NCBI GenBank assembly: GCA_026418695.1
Contig: JAOAAU010000145.1
Coordinates: 1-41,652, forward strand
Direction: 5' to 3'
Length of the DNA: 41,652 nt
Source of the DNA: Clostridia bacterium
GTDB lineage: Bacteria; Bacillota; Clostridia; Acetivibrionales; JAFADI01
Shown: positions 8,895-17,472 of the stretch, piece after piece
Layout: every line of letters starts with the position of its first letter
Position numbering within the stretch: the first letter of the stretch is position 1
The notes under the pieces: generated by a model
The model's database searches: none
What the model saw: only the letters and a program-made list of their open reading frames with translations
Told to the model about the DNA's origin: nothing
Translations under genes and position numbers: made by a program

Positions 8895-9721
8895 TTAGTA
8901 TATTCAACAAGGCGGATCTCATTGGTGATGTTAAAGGGAACGCTGTCCTCTTCATCGAGTTCGTCGGCATCAAAACCTTCTGTTTTAACCTTTTCAATAT
9001 TTTGAAAGTAGTCTTGGATTCCCAGACATATGGATTTTGAAAGCTTCGCCTGATAACTTTCCTCCGCCAACAGTTTTTTCTCCTCTGCGTTGGATATAAA
9101 ACCGGTTTCGACAATCACACCCGGAATCCTTGAATTTTTCAGCACATAAAAACTGCTCTTCACAGGTTTTCTTTCCGTTTCCTTTCCCAGTACTTTTTTT
9201 ATATGGGCATTGAATCTTTGCTGCAGACAATAGGCAAGGTACTTGCTCTCAAAATTGTCCGGGGAGTAAAGGACCATGGGTCCCATGGAGCGAGGGTTGG
9301 ATGAACGGTTTACATGAACACTGATAAACAAGTCATAGGTACCGCTGTTGAAGTGTTCTACTCTTGCCATAAGATCCTTTTGGTGCCGACTTGTGTTTGC
9401 GGATATTTGGTTATCCAGGGAACGGTCATCGTTTCGGGTCATACTGGTAACAACCTGGTAAGATTCAAGGTCTCTGCATAGCTTTTGAGAGATTTGAAGG
9501 TTGATATCTTTTTCAAAAAAAGTCTTTCCGTCATTGGTTCCGGGGTCAATCCCCCCGTGACCGGGATCAATAATCATATTTTTCCCTTTCAGAACGTTAT
9601 CAGCAAAGGAGGTAAAAATAACTGCACAGGCTGAAATAATGATGCAGAACGCAACGATTGACAGCAGCATATTCCTTTTTCCTTTATCGGTAACAATCAG
9701 CAGTAGTTTCCTTGAATCCAT
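8891..9721 (-). CDS. cwlD: N-acetylmuramoyl-L-alanine amidase, CwlD-like (Amidase_3)
   Basis: A 276-residue (280 from the upstream ATG 9733) membrane-anchored zinc amidase that would cut the amide bond between MurNAc and the peptide stem. In the 280-residue numbering a hydrophobic segment lies at about 22-44. The Amidase_3 domain follows with zinc/catalytic residues H59 (DPGHGG), E74 (FFEKDINL), H140 (SVHVN) and E209 (IVETGF). CwlD is required in Bacillus for muramic lactam formation in the spore cortex. The lack of repeat domains, the size and neighbouring ytaF favour CwlD, though another Amidase_3 role is possible. ATG 9721 is preferred because GGTGAG lies 6-7 nt upstream. The last ~30 residues form an acidic tail beyond the domain. 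Confidence 0.8.
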   Translation of the reverse strand: MDSRKLLLIVTDKGKRNMLLSIVAFCIIISACAVIFTSFADNVLKGKNMIIDPGHGGIDPGTNDGKTFFEKDINLQISQKLCRDLESYQVVTSMTRNDDRSLDNQISANTSRHQKDLMARVEHFNSGTYDLFISVHVNRSSNPRSMGPMVLYSPDNFESKYLAYCLQQRFNAHIKKVLGKETERKPVKSSFYVLKNSRIPGVIVETGFISNAEEKKLLAEESYQAKLSKSICLGIQDYFQNIEKVKTEGFDADELDEEDSVPFNITNEIRLVEYTN

Positions 9722-9758
9722 AGATCTCACCATTCAACCGCATTTTTTATATGAAAAT

Positions 9759-9791
9759 GCCCTGTAGTAGAATCCAATCCGACAGCAGGGC
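9759..9791 (-). terminator. Hairpin between ytaF and the amidase gene
   Basis: GCCCTG (9759-9764) pairs with CAGGGC (9786-9791). Read on the - strand it lies after ytaF and is followed by ATTTTC, a poor T-run. It could be a weak terminator for ytaF or a processing site. Confidence 0.4.
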
Positions 9792-9886
9792 GCTACTCAA
9801 GAGGTACTTTCAATACTATAGAAATTTGGGAGCAATCATGTAAAAGTACTAATATATTTTATTTTCCCGACAAGAGCTTTAGAACA

Positions 9887-10540
9887 TCAGTAAATCCTCA
9901 GAATCGCAAGGAAAATAAGGAGCAGACCGGGGATCATTGAAATCATCTTTCCGTTTACAGCCTCCATGAGTTTGAATTTACCGCCTGCAAATGTTCCCAT
10001 GTATAGAAACGCTAGTTGAAACAAACCGATTGCCAGAGGAATATACATAGAAGAAAACCCGGTAAAGGCACAGCCTATCCCGACACCGATGGCATCCACG
10101 GAAAGTGCCAGCCCAAGCAGGACCGCTTCAGAAAAATCAATCACACCCGACTGGTCAATGTCTCCCTGGACAGGATTTTTTATGACCTGGATGGTGATTC
10201 CGAGGGATTTGATTACAAACTTGAAAAGCGTCTCATGGGTCTGTCTTGTTATTTGTTTGGCTTCCTTGGGAGCATCCTTTGATAGAAATGACTGCAGCAG
10301 GATCCATGACCCCATGAGTCCGAGAATCAAAATACCGATTAATTTGGAAGTCCACGCAGAAAAAATGGAAGACATGGACTTCCCTGCAATGATAGCAAGG
10401 AAGGAATACAATATGGAAAAGGCACAGATTACGAGTTTGGGGAAGATGGGGATTTTGACCCCTCTTAATCCATAGGCGATTCCAACACCCAGCGCATCCA
10501 GACTCAGGGATATCGCCAGGATTGCAATAGAGAATAACAT
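9887..10540 (-). CDS. ytaF: YtaF-like sporulation membrane protein (MntP/YtaF family)
   Basis: A 217-residue membrane protein of six hydrophobic segments in two repeated halves, each opening with a short acidic motif (SLDALGVGIAYGL near the N-terminus; SVDAIGVGIGCAF around residue 150). This matches the MntP (Mn2+ efflux) superfamily. The hydrophilic loop containing DQSGVIDFSEA between the halves is typical of the YtaF branch, known as sporulation membrane proteins of unclear function. The start was moved to ATG 10540 because AGGAGATGAT covers the first ATG (10549) and sits 9 nt before the fourth codon. A perfect 13-bp inverted repeat lies in its leader. Manganese export is possible but not shown. 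Confidence 0.83.
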   Translation of the reverse strand: MLFSIAILAISLSLDALGVGIAYGLRGVKIPIFPKLVICAFSILYSFLAIIAGKSMSSIFSAWTSKLIGILILGLMGSWILLQSFLSKDAPKEAKQITRQTHETLFKFVIKSLGITIQVIKNPVQGDIDQSGVIDFSEAVLLGLALSVDAIGVGIGCAFTGFSSMYIPLAIGLFQLAFLYMGTFAGGKFKLMEAVNGKMISMIPGLLLIFLAILRIY

Positions 10541-10563
10541 TACAATCATCTCCTGTTCATTGC

Positions 10564-10598
10564 TAGATTTGCAGGATCAAATCTTTCCTGCAAATCTA
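10564..10598. promoter_or_regulatory. Perfect 13-bp inverted repeat upstream of ytaF
   Basis: TAGATTTGCAGGA (10564-10576) and TCCTGCAAATCTA (10586-10598) are exact reverse complements around a 9-nt loop. On the - strand the repeat ends about 14 nt before the ytaF ribosome binding site. No T-run follows in either direction, so it is not an obvious terminator. It could be an operator or an mRNA-stabilising leader hairpin. Confidence 0.6.
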
Positions 10599-10756
10599 CC
10601 TTCTTATTAATTCATCGTTTTAGTATATGAGTGGACAGCATAATGTGTTAAGAATGGAGGCAGCTATCATCAGATTAACTTACCGGGCCTGTATACTTTG
10701 ATGGTCTAAGTCCTGCTTGTATTGAATAAAATTAGGAGGAAAAGGGGTGATGAACT

Positions 10757-13468
10757 TTGGGAATTTTGGAAACAGTGCATCAAGATGCCGAATATACGGG
10801 AAAGTTTCAAAAGGGCCTTTCTGAAAAAGAAGCAAAAAAGAAATTTCAGAAGTTTGGCCCAAACACTCTCACCGAAAAGAAAAAGGTTTCAGCATTCAAG
10901 ATTCTTGTTGAACAATTCAGTGATTTCATGGTGCTTATTCTACTTGCATCAACTGCAATCTCAGCTTTTATGGGAGAAATGACCGAAGCGATTACGATTA
11001 TTGCGATCGTTGTTGTGAATGCAATCCTCGGTTTTGTCCAGGAATTCAGGACTGAAAGAACCATGGAAGCGTTGAAGGGACTTGCGGCACCTGCTGCAAA
11101 GGTGATCAGGGATGGAGTTTTATGCAGTATACCGGCAGAACAGATTGTTCCAGGAGATTTGATCGTTCTGGAGTCTGGAGACCGGGTGCCTGCAGATGCA
11201 GTTATAATTGAAGCAAACAGCCTGCACGTGGATGAATCATTGCTGACGGGTGAGTCCATTCCCGTAGAGAAAAGTGCAGACTCGCCAAACAAAAAAGGTT
11301 CCGGTCAGGGAGAAAAAAGTACTTCCTTATACATGGGAACGATTGTTACGACCGGCAGGGGAAAGGCAATCACCTATGCGACCGGTATGAATACGGAGAT
11401 GGGAAAAATCGCGGATATGATTCAAAATGTAGAGGAGGAACAGACGCCTCTGCAGAGACGCTTGGAGTATCTCGGGAAATTCATTGTCTATGGTTGCCTG
11501 GTTATATGTGCTATTGTATCTGTTACTGGAGTCTTAAGAGGCGAATCCTTGTTTACTATGCTCCTGGCAGGGATTAGTCTTGCAGTAGCCGCTGTTCCGG
11601 AAGGACTTCCGGCTATTGTGACAATTGCTTTGGCTTTAGGGGTCCAAAGGATGCTCAAAAGGAATGCCCTGATACGAAAGCTGCCGGCAGTTGAAACTTT
11701 GGGCTGTGCAAGTGTCATCTGTTCTGATAAAACGGGAACACTTACGGAAAACAGAATGACGGTAAGAAAGATTTACACCGGAGGGAACCTCATTGATGTA
11801 AAAGGGAACGGGTATGAACCTGAGGGTGAATTCCTGCTGAACGGTAAGACAATCCATGCTCAAAAGGACAATAACTTAAAGCTGGCCCTTGAAATCTGCG
11901 GACTTTGCAACAATGCAAAACTCGTAAGAGGCGACAGGAACTCTGCAGAATCCTTTGGAAAGCTGAAGTCGATGTTTACCAAAAAAGAAAGATGGGGCAT
12001 CGAGGGAGATCCGACGGAAGGGGCACTGACTGTCGTTGCAGCAAAGGGTGGTTTGACGGAAGAGGTTTTGGCAAAGTCCTATTTCAGAATAGATGAGATC
12101 CCGTTTGATTCGGATCGAAAATGCATGTCGGTCCTGTGTGATAATCATAAAGGCGAGAGCTTTGTATTTACGAAGGGCGCTCCTGATGTAATCATTGACA
12201 AATGCAGCAAAATATATACGAATAGAGGAATCATTGCATTGGATGCTGCAGCCAGGGCAGAAATTTTGAAAATGAATGATCATCTTGCAAAGGACGCCTT
12301 GCGAGTGATCGGAGTTGCCTATAAGCGTTTGGGATCAAGGCTTTACTCGAAGAAGGAAGTTGAGAAAGACCTTGTTTTTGTAGGACTTACCGGGATGATT
12401 GATCCACCAAGAAAAGAAGCAATTGAGGCAGTGCAGAAATGTAGAATGGCGGGGATCAAGCCTGTTATGATCACTGGAGACCATAAGATAACGGCTACGG
12501 CCATTGCAAAGGAGCTGAATATCTTTACAAAAGGAGATATGGTTCTGACAGGTACGGATCTCGAAAAGATGGATGAACAAAAACTTCAGGCCGTAGCAGG
12601 AGACGTATCGGTGTATGCCAGAGTTTCTCCGAAACACAAGCTGATGATTGTGAAGGCATTAAAAAAGCTAGGTCATATTGTTGCAATGACCGGGGATGGA
12701 GTGAATGATGCACCTGCCATTAAAGAAGCAGATATCGGTGTGTCCATGGGGGTAACAGGAACAGATGTAACCAAAGAAGCCTCCTCCATGATTCTGATGG
12801 ATGATAACTTCGCTACCATTGTTGCTGCGATTGAAGAAGGAAGAGTGATCTATAACAATATCCGGAAGTTTATCCGGTATATGCTTGCCTGCAACCTGGG
12901 TGAGGTTTTGACCATGTTCCTCGGAATGCTGATGGGACTTCCCATACCGCTTTTGCCAATCCAGATTCTATGGGTCAATCTTGTTACCGACGGGCTTCCT
13001 GCAATTGCCCTCGGATTCGATCCGCCGGAAAAAGATATCATGATGCGGTCTCCCAGAGGAGCAAAAGAGAATATTTTCTCAAACGGCCTTCTGAATCTGA
13101 TCTTGTTCAGGGGGACACTGATCGGGCTAAGTACACTGGCTGTTTTCATCACCATTTTATACTTCAACGGAGGAGTAGAAACCGCCAGAACGGGTGCATT
13201 TATGACCCTGGTGATGACACAGCTCATCCATGTATTTGAATGTAAATCCGAGCGGAAGACCATATTTGAGATTCCGCTGTTCAACAATATGTACCTGGTT
13301 TTGGCGGTCATTTGCTCTTTGGTTATGATCCTGGGAGTAGTTTATATCCCGTTTTTACAGGAAGTATTTAATACTGCCTTCCTATCTTTGGAAGACTGGA
13401 TGATTGTTATTGGATTTTCTGCTTTGGGGCCTGTATTGGCAAGCTTTTTCAAAGTGAACAGAAGGTAA
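10757..13468 (+). CDS. Cation-translocating P-type ATPase, calcium (SERCA-like, P2) type
   Basis: A 903-residue membrane pump. The N-terminal cation-ATPase domain is followed by the actuator loop with TGES (about 165-168), PEGLP in M4 (281-285), phosphorylation site D324 in DKTGTLT, the nucleotide-binding domain, and TGDGVNDAP (645-653). M6 carries NLVTDGLPA (about 741-749), the N/D set of Ca2+-type P2 ATPases, and the last ~200 residues hold the C-terminal membrane segments. Export of Ca2+ (or possibly Mn2+) is inferred. The start is TTG 10757: an in-frame TGA lies at 10748, and AAGGGGTGAT sits about 7-9 nt upstream. The ATG at 10750 is out of frame. Its own terminator follows. Confidence 0.93.
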   Translation: MGILETVHQDAEYTGKFQKGLSEKEAKKKFQKFGPNTLTEKKKVSAFKILVEQFSDFMVLILLASTAISAFMGEMTEAITIIAIVVVNAILGFVQEFRTERTMEALKGLAAPAAKVIRDGVLCSIPAEQIVPGDLIVLESGDRVPADAVIIEANSLHVDESLLTGESIPVEKSADSPNKKGSGQGEKSTSLYMGTIVTTGRGKAITYATGMNTEMGKIADMIQNVEEEQTPLQRRLEYLGKFIVYGCLVICAIVSVTGVLRGESLFTMLLAGISLAVAAVPEGLPAIVTIALALGVQRMLKRNALIRKLPAVETLGCASVICSDKTGTLTENRMTVRKIYTGGNLIDVKGNGYEPEGEFLLNGKTIHAQKDNNLKLALEICGLCNNAKLVRGDRNSAESFGKLKSMFTKKERWGIEGDPTEGALTVVAAKGGLTEEVLAKSYFRIDEIPFDSDRKCMSVLCDNHKGESFVFTKGAPDVIIDKCSKIYTNRGIIALDAAARAEILKMNDHLAKDALRVIGVAYKRLGSRLYSKKEVEKDLVFVGLTGMIDPPRKEAIEAVQKCRMAGIKPVMITGDHKITATAIAKELNIFTKGDMVLTGTDLEKMDEQKLQAVAGDVSVYARVSPKHKLMIVKALKKLGHIVAMTGDGVNDAPAIKEADIGVSMGVTGTDVTKEASSMILMDDNFATIVAAIEEGRVIYNNIRKFIRYMLACNLGEVLTMFLGMLMGLPIPLLPIQILWVNLVTDGLPAIALGFDPPEKDIMMRSPRGAKENIFSNGLLNLILFRGTLIGLSTLAVFITILYFNGGVETARTGAFMTLVMTQLIHVFECKSERKTIFEIPLFNNMYLVLAVICSLVMILGVVYIPFLQEVFNTAFLSLEDWMIVIGFSALGPVLASFFKVNRR

Positions 13469-13543
13469 ATTATCTCTTGGAAAAGGTTTTCCATAAAATA
13501 TTAGATTATAACTTTCATTTATAGATCAATTAGAGTTATACAT

Positions 13544-13577
13544 AGAAACCTGCACTTTATGTCGGGTTTCTTTTTTT
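13544..13577 (+). terminator. Rho-independent terminator after the Ca2+ ATPase
   Basis: AGAAACC (13544-13550) pairs with GGTTTCT (13565-13571), extended by GCAC/GTC pairing near the loop, and is followed by seven T (13571-13577). Confidence 0.92.
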
Positions 13578-13692
13578 GTTCTCCTATGGTATCATAAACA
13601 AAGAATTTTTTGTGAAAGAGATAAAGAGGCCTTTAACTATTTTGCAGAGTTCAAGTGAAGTTGAAGAGTGCCTTTGAATAGACGAGGTTAAG

Positions 13693-14133
13693 ATGAAAAG
13701 AAAGCATTTTTGGTGGATACTGGTTGCAGCTTGGTGCATATTCATATTTTTCAAATCAAATACTCCCGCGGATATATCGGCTGCCGAAAGTTCTACCATC
13801 ACAATGGCCCTGAACCGCTTTTTTGATATGCTTTTCGGACCGGGGAGGATCGTGGTTTCCGACAATCTGGTTAGAAAAACTGCTCATTTTATAGAGTATT
13901 GTATCCTTGGATTCATTATTTTTAAAGCCTATTTTAACAAGGAAAAACTGCTGCAGACTTTTTGGTTTTCTACAATTTTTGCAGTCCTTTACGCCATTAG
14001 TGATGAAATCCACCAGTATTTTGTACCAGGTAGAGCAATGCGGGCAACCGACGTCCTAATCGATTCTGCTGGAATTCTCCTAGCAACCCTGCTGCTTTAC
14101 AGTCGGGAAGCAAGATATCAAAAGGCTGGGTGA
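13693..14133 (+). CDS. VanZ-like family membrane protein
   Basis: A 146-residue protein with four hydrophobic segments (about 8-20, 72-84, 92-108 and 122-136). It has the VanZ-like signatures RKTAHFIEYCILG (about 58-70) and DEIHQYFVPGR followed by DVLIDSAG in the C-terminal third. VanZ itself raises teicoplanin resistance, but most family members in Clostridia lie outside van clusters and their substrate is not known. No van genes lie here, so no resistance role is implied. AGGTTAAG precedes ATG 13693. It stands alone between the ATPase terminator and the ABC promoter. Confidence 0.88.
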   Translation: MKRKHFWWILVAAWCIFIFFKSNTPADISAAESSTITMALNRFFDMLFGPGRIVVSDNLVRKTAHFIEYCILGFIIFKAYFNKEKLLQTFWFSTIFAVLYAISDEIHQYFVPGRAMRATDVLIDSAGILLATLLLYSREARYQKAG

Positions 14134-14154
14134 TTTCCATAATCTAGGTTGTAC

Positions 14155-14183
14155 TTGAAAACATAAGACAAAAACTATATAAT
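14155..14183 (+). promoter_or_regulatory. Sigma-A promoter for the GldA/F/G-DUF4340 operon
   Basis: TTGAAA (14155-14160) and TATAAT (14178-14183) are 17 nt apart. Transcription would start near 14190, leaving an untranslated leader of about 178 nt. Confidence 0.8.
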
Positions 14184-14189
14184 GTATTA

Positions 14190-14352
14190 GTGCTGAGGGG
14201 CTAAGAGTTGATACTATTCGACTTTGGCCCTGTTTTATAGATATTCTTCAATTAGTTACAAATTGTTCACAATTTATTAAAAACTATTTAGGATAATAAA
14301 TTGTGGAAAATACTATCTCTATCATAAAGCATCAACTCTACACAATATTTAT
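14190..14352 (+). promoter_or_regulatory. Structured 5' leader of the ABC transporter operon, candidate cis-acting RNA
   Basis: Three sets of pairings fill this leader. AGAGTTGAT (14204-14212) pairs with ATCAACTCT (14331-14339) and encloses most of it. CACAATTTATTA (14268-14279) pairs perfectly with TAATAAATTGTG (14294-14305). AAATTGT (about 14260-14266) can instead pair with ACAATTT, part of the same 5' arm, so the last two helices exclude one another. AGGG (14197-14200) may also pair with CCCT (14228-14231). The enclosing helix ends about 15 nt before the GGGGGG ribosome binding site. I do not recognise a known riboswitch class. Confidence 0.5.
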
Positions 14353-14367
14353 GCAGGGGGGAAGACA

Positions 14368-15318
14368 ATGATCGAAATACAGAACCTGACCAAGAAATAC
14401 GGACAGATAAAGGCTGTAAACAATTTGAACTTTACTGTTGAAAAAGGTGAAATTCTTGGTTTTTTAGGCCCTAATGGCGCTGGCAAGTCCACAACCATGA
14501 ACATCATTACCGGATTTATGCCTTCAACGGAAGGTACCGTCAAGGTATGTGGCTATGACATTGCAGAGGAGCCAAAGGAAGTGAAGCGGAGAATCGGTTA
14601 CCTTCCGGAAATACCGCCGCTTTATATGGATATGACCGTCAAGGAATACCTTGATTTTGTCAGTGAATTGAAGATGGTGGACCGCAGCAAAAGGAAGGGT
14701 CAGATGGATGATATCATGGAGCTTGTAAAAGTTTCCGATGTCAGACACAGACTGATCAAGAATCTGTCCAAGGGTTATAAACAGAGAGTAGGCCTTGCAC
14801 AGGCATTGGTGGGCACACCGGATGTTCTGATTCTGGATGAACCTACGGTTGGGTTGGACCCGAAGCAGATTATTGAAATCAGAAAGCTGATCAAAGCTCT
14901 TGGAAAACAGCATACGATTATCCTGAGCTCCCATATACTCCCTGAAGTCAGTGCAGTATGTGAACGTGTTGTCATTATTAACAAAGGTGAAATTGCAGCC
15001 ATTGATACACCGGAAAACCTATCGAAGAATTTTGGGTCCTCTTCCAAATTCTCCGTGACCATCGCGGGTCCAAAGAGCTCCGTAGTCGGTGCAATTAAGG
15101 AAATCTACGGTGTAATGATCGTTGAAGCGCATATTGAAAAGGATAATGATGTAATCAACTATTATATCGAATCCACCAAGGAAGTGGATATAAGGCGGCC
15201 TCTGTTCTTTGCAATGGCAAAAGCAGGGTATCCGATTCTTGAACTCAAGTCCATGGATATGTCCCTTGAAGATATATTCCTCCAGCTGACAACAGATGAA
15301 AAGGGGGTTGAGCAGTAA
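14368..15318 (+). CDS. ABC transporter ATP-binding protein (GldA-like)
   Basis: A 316-residue cytoplasmic ATPase subunit that would power the membrane partners encoded directly downstream. Walker A is GPNGAGKST (34-42); the signature LSKGYKQRVGLAQAL (about 134-148), Walker B VLILDEPTVGLDP (about 152-164) and the H-loop SSHILPE follow. Residues about 220-316 form the C-terminal regulatory extension seen in ABC-2-type exporters. AGGGGGGAAGAC precedes ATG 14368. The stop overlaps the permease start (TAATG). The three-gene order matches GldA/GldF/GldG sets outside Bacteroidetes, where no gliding role is implied. The substrate is unknown. Confidence 0.93.
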   Translation: MIEIQNLTKKYGQIKAVNNLNFTVEKGEILGFLGPNGAGKSTTMNIITGFMPSTEGTVKVCGYDIAEEPKEVKRRIGYLPEIPPLYMDMTVKEYLDFVSELKMVDRSKRKGQMDDIMELVKVSDVRHRLIKNLSKGYKQRVGLAQALVGTPDVLILDEPTVGLDPKQIIEIRKLIKALGKQHTIILSSHILPEVSAVCERVVIINKGEIAAIDTPENLSKNFGSSSKFSVTIAGPKSSVVGAIKEIYGVMIVEAHIEKDNDVINYYIESTKEVDIRRPLFFAMAKAGYPILELKSMDMSLEDIFLQLTTDEKGVEQ

Positions 15319-16028
15319 TGCTGGCAATATTTAAAAGAGAAATCAGATCATACTTTTTATCACCGGTTGCTTATGTGTTTATCGGCGCATTCTTTATCCT
15401 TGCAGGAATGTTTTTTATGACAGGAAACATTTTGTCCGGATATCCGAATATCAATGGAACACTCAGCACTATGCAGCTTGTACTGACTTTCATCACACCG
15501 ATTCTTACCATGAAGCTTCTGGCAGACGAAAGAAAAACAAGAACAGACCAGCTGCTGTTGACTTCTCCTGTCAGTTTGACCGGCATCGTCATGGGGAAAT
15601 TCCTTGCGGCGTTGTTCGTATTCTTTGTGACAGTATTGATTTCCTTGATTTATGTGGTGATATTGTTCATTTTCGGAAGTCCTTCCGTAGCCGAATTGAT
15701 CAATAATTATCTAGGCTTCTTCCTTGTTGGAATGTCCTTTATCGCGATCAGTATTTTTGCTTCCTCAGTGACCGACAGCCAGATTATTGCGGCTATCGTC
15801 GGTTTTGCAAGCATCCTTTCACTGTGGATCATCGACTGGGTAGGAGGCGCTTTCTCAAACAGGATTATAAGTGATATTGTCGGATGGCTTTCCATCATGA
15901 AGAGAAGTGAAGATTTTGCAAACGGCATTTTAAAGCCTGCATCAATTCTTTACTATATCAGTTTTTCCGCGGTATTTATTTTCTTAACGATTCGAGTGAT
16001 TGACAAAAGACGTTGGAGTGAGGGGTGA
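15318..16028 (+). CDS. ABC-2 type permease (GldF-like)
   Basis: A 236-residue membrane protein with six hydrophobic segments. The first encompasses SPVAYVFIGAFFILAGMFF, and the region up to LLADERKTRTDQLLLTSPVS is the conserved ABC-2 elbow seen in GldF/NosY-like permeases. It overlaps the ATPase gene by one nucleotide (TAATG) and is followed 7 nt later by the GldG-like gene, so the three are cotranscribed. It would form the transport channel with the ATPase. Confidence 0.92.
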   Translation: MLAIFKREIRSYFLSPVAYVFIGAFFILAGMFFMTGNILSGYPNINGTLSTMQLVLTFITPILTMKLLADERKTRTDQLLLTSPVSLTGIVMGKFLAALFVFFVTVLISLIYVVILFIFGSPSVAELINNYLGFFLVGMSFIAISIFASSVTDSQIIAAIVGFASILSLWIIDWVGGAFSNRIISDIVGWLSIMKRSEDFANGILKPASILYYISFSAVFIFLTIRVIDKRRWSEG

Positions 16029-16035
16029 TTAACGA

Positions 16036-17472
16036 ATGGATAAGATAAAAGCCTTTTTTAAGAAATTTTTTACCAGCAAGCAGTTCAGATACGGATCCAA
16101 CGCATTTGTGATGACAATTGCATTTATCGGAATATTATTCATCATCAATCTGTTTGTTAGCAATCAGGGATGGAAACTGGATATTTCAAAGGATAAGAAG
16201 TTTACCTTGTCCCAGGAAACAAAGGACTATTTGAAAACAGTTAAAAAAGAAGTAAAGATCATTGCATTCTATGACATCGGAAAAGAACCTCAGGATGTCA
16301 AAGATACGCTGAATGATTACAAAAAATACTGTTCCGCTTTGAAGGTTGAGTACGCGGATCCTGACCAGAATCCTGCTTTGGCTAAAAAGTACAGTAAGGA
16401 CGGAGCTGCAATCGACAAGGGAACCATGGTTGTTGAGAGCGGAGAAAAGTTTAGAAAACTGAAACAATACGATATGTATGATATGGATTATCAGACGGGT
16501 GAATTAAAAGCATCCAAGGTTGAGCAGAAGCTGACCGGTGCTATCAGTTATGTAACCAGTGAAAAGGATCCTGTGATCTATATGCTCGGCGGTCATGGGG
16601 AAATGGGACTTGAAAGCTCAACTGTCGTAAAGACAGCGCTGGAAGATGTAAACTACACAATCAAGAATTTTGACCTGGTTTCAGCAGCGAGCGTACCAGC
16701 AGATGCAGACATCGTTTCCATCGTTGCACCGAAAAAAGACTTAAGTGCTGATGAAAAAGCCAAGCTGGACCAATATCTCGATAAGGGCGGCAGAATGATG
16801 GTATTCCTTGAACCGTTCGTTGAACTGCCAAACTTAAGTGAAACATTGAAAAAGTTTAATATCGGTATTGATAATGATATTGCAATTGAAACCGATGCAG
16901 GAAAAGTCGTTTTCAATTATCCATTGAATTTGAAACCGGAAATCGTAAGCAGTGATCTGACAAGCAGTATTGCTTCAAAGAATCTGAATATCGTATTCCC
17001 TGAAGCAAGAAGCTTGAAAGAACTTAAAAACAAGCAGGACGGATTGAAACTCCAGTCTCTCGCAAAGACTTCGGATAAATCCTGGGGTGAAACGAACCTC
17101 AAGGATCAGAGCCCTAAGCTGGACGGCAATGATATTCCCGGACCATTGGATTTAGCCTTCTCCGCAGAGAAGAATTCCTCCAATGCGGATCAGAAGACGA
17201 GAGTTGTGGTTTTTGGCGACTCAACCTTCCTGACGGATGAAGCCTTTGAGAAGTTAGGCGCGGTTGGGAATTACGATTTGTTTGTAAACTCCTTGTCATG
17301 GCTGGGAGAACGTAAAGATGCCGTTGTGGTTAGTTCAAAGTTCTTGAGCAATGACAGACTGGAGATTTCAACAATTACGCAGGTAGCTTTAGTGCTTGTT
17401 GTGGTTGCGTTGATTCCGATATTGGCTATCGTTGCGGGTGTCGTGATCTGGGTAAGGAGGAGGCACTTATGA
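16036..17472 (+). CDS. GldG family ABC transporter auxiliary protein
   Basis: A 478-residue protein with an N-terminal membrane segment (about 19-43), a large extracytoplasmic part and a C-terminal membrane segment (about 448-472) followed by RRRH. The outer part reads as the GldG/IFT52-like domain (KKEVKIIAFYD, YADPDQNPALAKKY, VIYMLGGHGEMG, RVVVFGDSTFLTDEAF). Such proteins pair with GldA/GldF-like ABC exporters, but their role outside gliding bacteria is unknown. AGGGGTGATTAACG provides the ribosome binding site. The gene overlaps the DUF4340 gene by 4 nt (ATGA). Confidence 0.9.
   Translation: MDKIKAFFKKFFTSKQFRYGSNAFVMTIAFIGILFIINLFVSNQGWKLDISKDKKFTLSQETKDYLKTVKKEVKIIAFYDIGKEPQDVKDTLNDYKKYCSALKVEYADPDQNPALAKKYSKDGAAIDKGTMVVESGEKFRKLKQYDMYDMDYQTGELKASKVEQKLTGAISYVTSEKDPVIYMLGGHGEMGLESSTVVKTALEDVNYTIKNFDLVSAASVPADADIVSIVAPKKDLSADEKAKLDQYLDKGGRMMVFLEPFVELPNLSETLKKFNIGIDNDIAIETDAGKVVFNYPLNLKPEIVSSDLTSSIASKNLNIVFPEARSLKELKNKQDGLKLQSLAKTSDKSWGETNLKDQSPKLDGNDIPGPLDLAFSAEKNSSNADQKTRVVVFGDSTFLTDEAFEKLGAVGNYDLFVNSLSWLGERKDAVVVSSKFLSNDRLEISTITQVALVLVVVALIPILAIVAGVVIWVRRRHL

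Noticed and set aside
10750-10790. ATG 10750 as the start of the Ca2+ ATPase
   Set aside because: It is in a different frame. The ATPase frame has a TGA at 10748 and can begin only at TTG 10757.
10749-11300. Long reading frames opposite or overlapping large genes (for example within pyrG, the ATPase, rpoB and ilvB)
   Set aside because: They have no ribosome binding sites or recognisable domains and are explained by codon bias of the true genes.
13693-14133. VanZ-like gene as an antibiotic resistance determinant
   Set aside because: No vanR, vanS, vanH, vanA or vanX genes are near, and most VanZ-like proteins in Clostridia are unrelated to glycopeptide resistance.
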